From the NCBI GenBank assembly GCA_963977675.1, contig CAXBPY010000005.1, positions 4,989-68,988 of the forward strand: 64,000 bases of DNA, read 5' to 3'. This document shows positions 61,149 to 64,000 of this stretch, piece by piece. The position numbers and the translations under genes were made by a program. The first letter of the stretch is position 1; every line of letters begins with the position of its first letter. This DNA is from CAXBPY01 sp003455275 (GTDB taxonomy: Bacteria > Bacteroidota > Bacteroidia > Chitinophagales > UBA10324). The notes beneath the pieces were generated by a model, which was not told the DNA's origin, searched no databases, and saw only the letters and a list, made by a program, of their open reading frames with translations.

Positions 61149-64000
61149 ATGAAAGATACGACTAAAGAATTTTTCGCAAGCAGTTGGTCCATTGATAACA
61201 GAACCAGCATCTATGTTCTTGCGGTTATTATTTCCCTCATGGGAATTTTTTCTTACAACAGTTTACCGAAGGAGCGGTTTCCTGATATTGTGATTCCAAC
61301 CATTTATGTGAGCACGATTTACCCCGGCGCTTCACCGGCTGATATGGAAAATCTGATCACGAAACCAATGGAAAAACGCATCAAGAGTATTAATGGTGTG
61401 AAGAAAGTGACCAGCAATTCCATTCAGGATTTCAGCAACATCATTGTGGAGTTCAACACCGGAATTGATGTTGCCACCTGCAAGCAGAAAGTGAAAGATG
61501 AAGTGGACAAATCGAAACCCGATCTTCCATCGGATTTAAAAAATCCTCCGGGAGTTCAGGAAATTGATTTCTCTGAAATACCAATCATGTTCGTGAATCT
61601 CTATGGCGATTATGATTTGAACAAGCTGAAGAAATATGCTGACGAAGTGAAAGACCGCGTGGAGAGTCAGAAAGAAATTACGCGCGTGGATATTGTGGGT
61701 GCGCTCAACCGCGAGATACAAGTTAATGTGGACATGTATAAGATGCAGGCGGCAAGCATTACGCTCGATGATATTGATCGCGCTATTGCGTATGAAAACA
61801 TGACCATCAGCGGAGGCAACATCAGCAACGATGGAATGAAGCGCAACCTCAGCGTTTCAGGTCAGTTTAAAAATGTAGAAGACATTGCAAACATTGTGAT
61901 TCGCAGTCAGAGCGGTGCCACACTTTATCTTAAAGACATTGCTGAAGTGAAAGATGCTTTTGCTGAAAAAGAAAGTTATGCGCGCCTCGATCATAAAAAT
62001 GTAATCACGCTCAATGTGATTAAGCGCAGCGGCGAAAACCTGATTAACGCTTCTGATAAAGTGCGCGACATTGTGAAAGACCTTCAGGATAATTCTTTTC
62101 CGAAAGGATTGAACATTTCCATCACCGGCGATCAGAGTGAATTGACAAGACAAACACTTCATGATCTCATCAACACCATCATCATCGGATTCATTCTCGT
62201 GTTGGTAGTGCTGATGTTTTTTATGGGTGTGACGAATGCATTTTTCGTTGCGCTATCAGTTCCGCTCTCGTGCTTCCTTGCATTTTTAGTTATGCCCACT
62301 ATCGGGTTTTCGCTCAACATGATTGTACTCTTCAGTTTCTTGCTTGCGCTTGGAATTGTGGTGGACGATGCAATTGTTGTGATTGAAAACACGCACCGCA
62401 TTTTCGCTAATGGAAAAGTGCCAATCATTAAAGCAGCCAAGATGGCGACAGGTGAAGTTTTTCTTCCCGTACTTTCAGGTACACTCACTACACTTTCTCC
62501 ATTTATTCCGCTGGCATTCTGGCCTGGTATCATAGGTAAGTTCATGTTCTTCCTGCCCATTACACTTATCATCACGCTGCTTGCATCATTGGTGATTGCC
62601 TATGTTTTCAACCCGGTGTTTGCCGTGAGTTTTATGAAACCGCATTCTGATACTCATACTGAGGAAGAAAAAAAGAGAAACACCAAAAGGCTCCGCAACA
62701 CAATTATTGTTTTGCTTTCGATTGCGTTGGTTTCTTATTTACTTTTTGGAATTGGTGTCGGAAACTTTTTTGTAACCATGTGCCTGCTCGTGCTGTTGAA
62801 TCGTTTTGTGCTTGATCGTGTCACAAAAAATTTCATGACCAAAACATGGCCCAATGTTCAGAATTTTTATCAGCGTGTAATCACCTGGTGCCTTGATAAG
62901 AGAAGACCTGTTTGGCTTTTGATTGGAACTTTCGGACTTCTGCTATTTTCCATCTTCGCCATTATTGTGCGCTCTCCGAATATAGAAACATTCCCGGCAG
63001 GCGAGCCGCACTTTGTTTACACCTACATCACCATGCCGGTAGGAACACATCAATCTGTGACTGATTCGGTTTCGAAAATTGTTGAGAAAAAAGTTTACGA
63101 TGTAATAGGCAACAACAATCCAATTGTGGAATCAGTGATTACAAATGTTGCAGTGGGTGCCACTGATCCAAACAGTGGCGACCGCAGTGTTGCATCTAAC
63201 AAAGCGAAGGTGAGTGTAGCGTTTGTTGAATTCGACAAGCGAAACGGAATCAGTACCAAAATGTATCTCGATTCAATTCGTAAAGTCGTGAAAGGAATTC
63301 CCGGCGCGCAGATTACGGTGGATAAGGAAGCAAATGGCCCGCCTGTTGGAAAACCAATCAATATTGAAATAGGAGGAGAAGATTTCGGAGAGCTCGCTGC
63401 AGTTTCTCAGGGATTGATTAAGTATCTCGACTCGTTGCAGATTCCAGGAGTAGAAGAATTGAAATCTGATTTGATCATCAGCAAACCTGAAATCACAGTG
63501 GTGATTGATCGCGAACGCGCAAACCGCGAAGGAATCAGCACCGCGCAAATTGGAATGGCACTTCGTACTGCGCTTTTTGGAAAAGAGACATCTAAGTTTA
63601 AAGAAGCAAACGATGAGTATCCAATCATGATTCGGTTCAAAGAAGACGAGAGAAATGATTTATCGCAACTCATGAACCTGCGCATCACTTACCGCGACAT
63701 GAATATGGGCGGACAAATCCGCAGCGTGCCGCTCAGTTCTGTGGCTGATGTGAAATACACCAACACTTACGGTGGTATCACTCGCAAAAATCAAAAGCGG
63801 GTGGTAACAGTTTATTCAAATATTCTCTCCGGATTTAATCAGCAGGATGTGGTGGCGAAAGTGACTGAGGCTGCCGGTAATTATAAACTACCATCTGACA
63901 TCAGCATTAATCTCACGGGTGAACAAGAGGAGCAAAAGGAAACCGGAGCATTTCTGGGATCGGCGATGCTTATTTCATTTCTTATGATGTTTTTGATTCT
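61149..64000 (+). CDS. RND efflux pump inner-membrane subunit, truncated by window end
   Basis: The frame is open from ATG 61149 to the last base, giving about 950 residues of an expected 1,000-1,100. The start is KDTTKEFFASSW. The first membrane segment leads to the porter-domain landmark YPGASPADMENLITKPMEKRI. Membrane helix 4 carries the proton-relay pair in GIVVDDAIVVIENTHR, as in AcrB. A second membrane-helix start and porter repeat follow (from about 62890), with a helix again entering the membrane at the window edge. It uses the proton gradient to drive export through the adaptor and TolC. Substrate unknown. Confidence 0.93.
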   Translation, partial: MKDTTKEFFASSWSIDNRTSIYVLAVIISLMGIFSYNSLPKERFPDIVIPTIYVSTIYPGASPADMENLITKPMEKRIKSINGVKKVTSNSIQDFSNIIVEFNTGIDVATCKQKVKDEVDKSKPDLPSDLKNPPGVQEIDFSEIPIMFVNLYGDYDLNKLKKYADEVKDRVESQKEITRVDIVGALNREIQVNVDMYKMQAASITLDDIDRAIAYENMTISGGNISNDGMKRNLSVSGQFKNVEDIANIVIRSQSGATLYLKDIAEVKDAFAEKESYARLDHKNVITLNVIKRSGENLINASDKVRDIVKDLQDNSFPKGLNISITGDQSELTRQTLHDLINTIIIGFILVLVVLMFFMGVTNAFFVALSVPLSCFLAFLVMPTIGFSLNMIVLFSFLLALGIVVDDAIVVIENTHRIFANGKVPIIKAAKMATGEVFLPVLSGTLTTLSPFIPLAFWPGIIGKFMFFLPITLIITLLASLVIAYVFNPVFAVSFMKPHSDTHTEEEKKRNTKRLRNTIIVLLSIALVSYLLFGIGVGNFFVTMCLLVLLNRFVLDRVTKNFMTKTWPNVQNFYQRVITWCLDKRRPVWLLIGTFGLLLFSIFAIIVRSPNIETFPAGEPHFVYTYITMPVGTHQSVTDSVSKIVEKKVYDVIGNNNPIVESVITNVAVGATDPNSGDRSVASNKAKVSVAFVEFDKRNGISTKMYLDSIRKVVKGIPGAQITVDKEANGPPVGKPINIEIGGEDFGELAAVSQGLIKYLDSLQIPGVEELKSDLIISKPEITVVIDRERANREGISTAQIGMALRTALFGKETSKFKEANDEYPIMIRFKEDERNDLSQLMNLRITYRDMNMGGQIRSVPLSSVADVKYTNTYGGITRKNQKRVVTVYSNILSGFNQQDVVAKVTEAAGNYKLPSDISINLTGEQEEQKETGAFLGSAMLISFLMMFLI

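Overview
The window is a contiguous piece of a Bacteroidota chromosome, probably a Chitinophagales- or Sphingobacteriales-like lineage. The evidence is four proteins with type IX secretion (T9SS) C-terminal sorting domains, SprB repeats, a TonB-dependent receptor with a carboxypeptidase-like N-domain, a two-component propeller kinase, the Bacteroidota-type alternative GlmU, AT-rich DNA, almost no Shine-Dalgarno sequences, and TTG/TTTG-type promoters. I see no tRNA, rRNA, CRISPR array, transposase, phage gene or defence island. Coding density is very high and no gap reaches 300 bp; the longest gaps are about 200 bp.

Layout. 1-501: 3' end of a probable outer-membrane barrel protein. 553-7082: envelope-lipid cluster of lptD (minus), then an amidase, an MCE/MlaD protein and an LptA/OstA-like protein (plus). 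7090-10670: pstCAB-phoU phosphate operon (minus) without pstS, with a PstS-like segment built into PstC. 10874-18159: a small secreted protein, a 1,970-aa T9SS adhesin-like protein and a small T9SS protein. 18242-21072: two tandem TlpA-like thioredoxins and a DUF420 membrane protein. 21067-27266 (minus): prmA, a T9SS metallophosphoesterase, tpiA and the alternative GlmU. 27384-32089: a membrane-anchored receiver protein, a T9SS protein, an M1 peptidase and a PEBP lipoprotein. 32304-35472: rpe and a TonB-type receptor. 35475-41285 (minus): TamB-like protein, NifU-domain protein and pyrF. 41450-49607 (minus): two histidine kinases with related kinase cores, a MORN-repeat/zinc-motif protein and rpsA. 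49766-54238: a 1,490-aa secreted protein of unknown function. 54488-56923: PadR regulator, PspC protein and a small secreted protein. 57042-57851: TSUP transporter. 57956-64000: TetR regulator, TolC, membrane-fusion protein and RND pump; the pump runs off the window.

How the parts fit. Several loci serve outer-membrane biogenesis (LptD, LptA-like, MCE, TamB-like, possibly the 1,490-aa protein). The TetR-RND cluster looks like a self-regulated efflux operon, with an inverted repeat lying in its promoter. The phosphate operon has a candidate Pho-box-like direct repeat upstream.

Most notable non-genic signals: (1) short arrays of degenerate 7-bp tandem repeats at seven sites, most touching stop or start codons and one inside a coding linker; (2) a short palindromic repeat of the CTGAGCTTGTC type inside the signal-peptide codons of two unrelated genes; (3) an isolated strong AGGAGG before a TTG start of rpsA.
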